IMG/VR virus record: IMGVR_UViG_3300037427_001466
Location: 1 to 24,022 of that record
Direction: 5' to 3' (one strand)
Source: a virus
Length of the DNA: 24,022 nucleotides
Shown here: in pieces, positions 22,856 through 24,022 of the stretch
Position numbering within the stretch: the stretch's first letter is position 1
How the letters are laid out: each line of letters begins with the position of its first letter
Position numbers and translations under genes: made by a program
The notes under the pieces: generated by a model
Databases searched by the model: none
The model's input: only the letters and a program-made list of their open reading frames with translations
Told to the model about the DNA's origin: nothing

Positions 22856-24022
22856 ATGTCTAAACAAAATCCAACAAGACCTTTTAAGGGATTACATAAA
22901 GATGCTTCTCCTATTGATCAACCTAAAGGTTCTTATACTATGGCATGGAATGCTGTAAATGAAACTTCAGAAGGTGATGCTAATTTTCTTTCTAATGAGA
23001 AAAGTAATGAGTTATGTACAACAGCATTACCTGCTGGATATTTTGCTATAGGTAGTGTTTATTTATCTGATAATACAGCAGCTGTATTTTCCACAAATGG
23101 TACTCTTTCTCAAATTGGAATATTAGATGCTAATTGTAAATATTCAATAGTTGTCAATGGAGCTAATTTAAACTTTAGTTTATCTAATCCTATAGAGGCT
23201 ATATTTAGAATAAGAAGAGGTTGTGAAAGAGTAGTGTATTTTACAGATGGGATTAACCCAGTAAGACATTTTAATTTTGATGCACAATCTGATTTTCAAG
23301 ATGGTGCAGGTGCTTGGGATCCTGAATTATTTAATTTGTTTTTAGATTTTACACAACCTGAATTTACTGGTTTTGAAATAAATGAACAAGGTAGTTTAAG
23401 GTCAGGGACATATTCTTTTGCAATTCAATATTTAGATAAAGATTTAAATCCTACTCCTTGGAGTCATGTTACTTTACCAATACCTATTTTTGCAGATTCT
23501 TTAAAAACAAATTTTAAACAAATTTCAGGTTCATCAAATGAAGATGTAGATTCATTAGGTGGTAGAAGTCATACAAATAAATCTATAAGAATAAATTTAA
23601 ATACTTTAGATGCAAATTATGATTATTATAGATTTGCTGTTTTAGCTGCAACTTCTTCTAATCAACAAATTACAGATGTTTATGCATCTTATGAAATACC
23701 AACAACACAAACATATTTTGAATATGATGGTAATGTAACAGGGTTTACAAAAATAACAGCTGAAGAAGTTATGATAGCTCCTGTTCAAATAGACAGTGCC
23801 AAACATATAGAACAGATAGAAAACAGACTTGTTCTTGGGAATACAGGTGGAAAACAAGTTAATTATTGTGATTTTCAAACAAAAGCTTCTTTAATAGAAT
23901 CTCATTATATAGTTAAATCAGGCCCTGCTGATAAAATTGAACCTGGTTGTTCTAAAGACCCAAATACTTATTGGTTGCAAAAAGGATATATGGGAGATGA
24001 AGTATATGCTTTTGGTATAGTA
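22856..24022 (+). CDS. Tail stabilization or 'muzzle' protein, 5' part only
   Basis: Starts at ATG 22856 and stays open for 389 codons to the window end, so the gene is cut by the window and not broken. The N-terminus (RPFKGLHKDASPIDQPKGSY, then TMAWNAVNETSEGD and FLSNEKSNEL) is of the kind found at the start of large tail proteins in Bacteroidota short-tailed phages. The rest is beta-rich: FRIRRGCERVVYFTDG, YSFAIQYLDKDLNPTPWS, YDYYRFAVLAAT, VQIDSAKHIEQIENRL. In crAss-like virions such a protein forms the terminal tube of the tail and binds downstream appendages. I infer that role from the N-terminal pattern and from the preceding adaptor, ring and IHF-like genes. Confidence 0.75.
   Translation, partial: MSKQNPTRPFKGLHKDASPIDQPKGSYTMAWNAVNETSEGDANFLSNEKSNELCTTALPAGYFAIGSVYLSDNTAAVFSTNGTLSQIGILDANCKYSIVVNGANLNFSLSNPIEAIFRIRRGCERVVYFTDGINPVRHFNFDAQSDFQDGAGAWDPELFNLFLDFTQPEFTGFEINEQGSLRSGTYSFAIQYLDKDLNPTPWSHVTLPIPIFADSLKTNFKQISGSSNEDVDSLGGRSHTNKSIRINLNTLDANYDYYRFAVLAATSSNQQITDVYASYEIPTTQTYFEYDGNVTGFTKITAEEVMIAPVQIDSAKHIEQIENRLVLGNTGGKQVNYCDFQTKASLIESHYIVKSGPADKIEPGCSKDPNTYWLQKGYMGDEVYAFGIV

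Noticed and set aside
1-24022. CRISPR array, tRNA gene, IS element or integrase site
   Set aside because: I found no regularly spaced repeats, no cloverleaf with a TTCGA-type loop, no transposase motifs and no terminal inverted repeats.

Overview
The window looks like part of the virion-assembly region of a crAss-like phage (order Crassvirales, short-tailed phages of Bacteroidota). The order is large terminase, portal, an acidic scaffold-like protein, major capsid protein, connector-type proteins, surface or fibre genes, a PD-(D/E)XK nuclease, a ring-type protein, an IHF/HU-like protein, a gp4-type adaptor and the start of a large tail protein of the stabilization or 'muzzle' kind. All genes read on the + strand, the DNA is strongly AT-rich, and genes are packed with stop/start overlaps (TAATG, ATGA). 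Starts follow A-rich leaders, mostly without a Shine-Dalgarno sequence, as is usual in Bacteroidota phages. TAA, TAG and TGA all end genes here, so the standard code fits. Assignments are from protein patterns read by eye; no database search was possible.

Layout. (1) 1-370: 3' end of a coiled-coil gene with a C-terminal membrane segment, possibly a spanin-like lysis protein. (2) 524-7726: packaging and head genes (TerL, portal, scaffold candidate, major capsid protein), closed by a hairpin. (3) 7813-10784: two conserved-looking neck or head genes and a 474-aa structural protein, ending in a rho-independent terminator, with a second strong terminator about 130 bp further on. (4) 10991-19426: a long accessory block of surface or fibre genes. 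It holds two cysteine-rich relatives, four proteins that start with the same short MSF(Y/I)I peptide but carry different C-terminal domains (LamG-like lectin, Ig plus LamG, SGNH/sialate O-acetylesterase-type esterase, beta-sandwich), and a 643-aa protein that repeats the Ig-plus-LamG architecture. (5) 19464-19927: a small holin-like membrane protein and a 51-codon ORF. (6) 20003 to the window end: the tail-assembly operon.

How the genes fit together. TerL fills the head through the portal. The scaffold candidate and the major capsid protein build the shell. The gp4-like, ring and muzzle-type proteins form the short tail. The accessory block most plausibly supplies surface or tail appendages that bind and deacetylate host capsular polysaccharide. 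The most notable structure is that block: apparently interchangeable binding or enzyme domains behind a common short N-terminal anchor, plus an old, protein-conserved duplication of the lectin domain.
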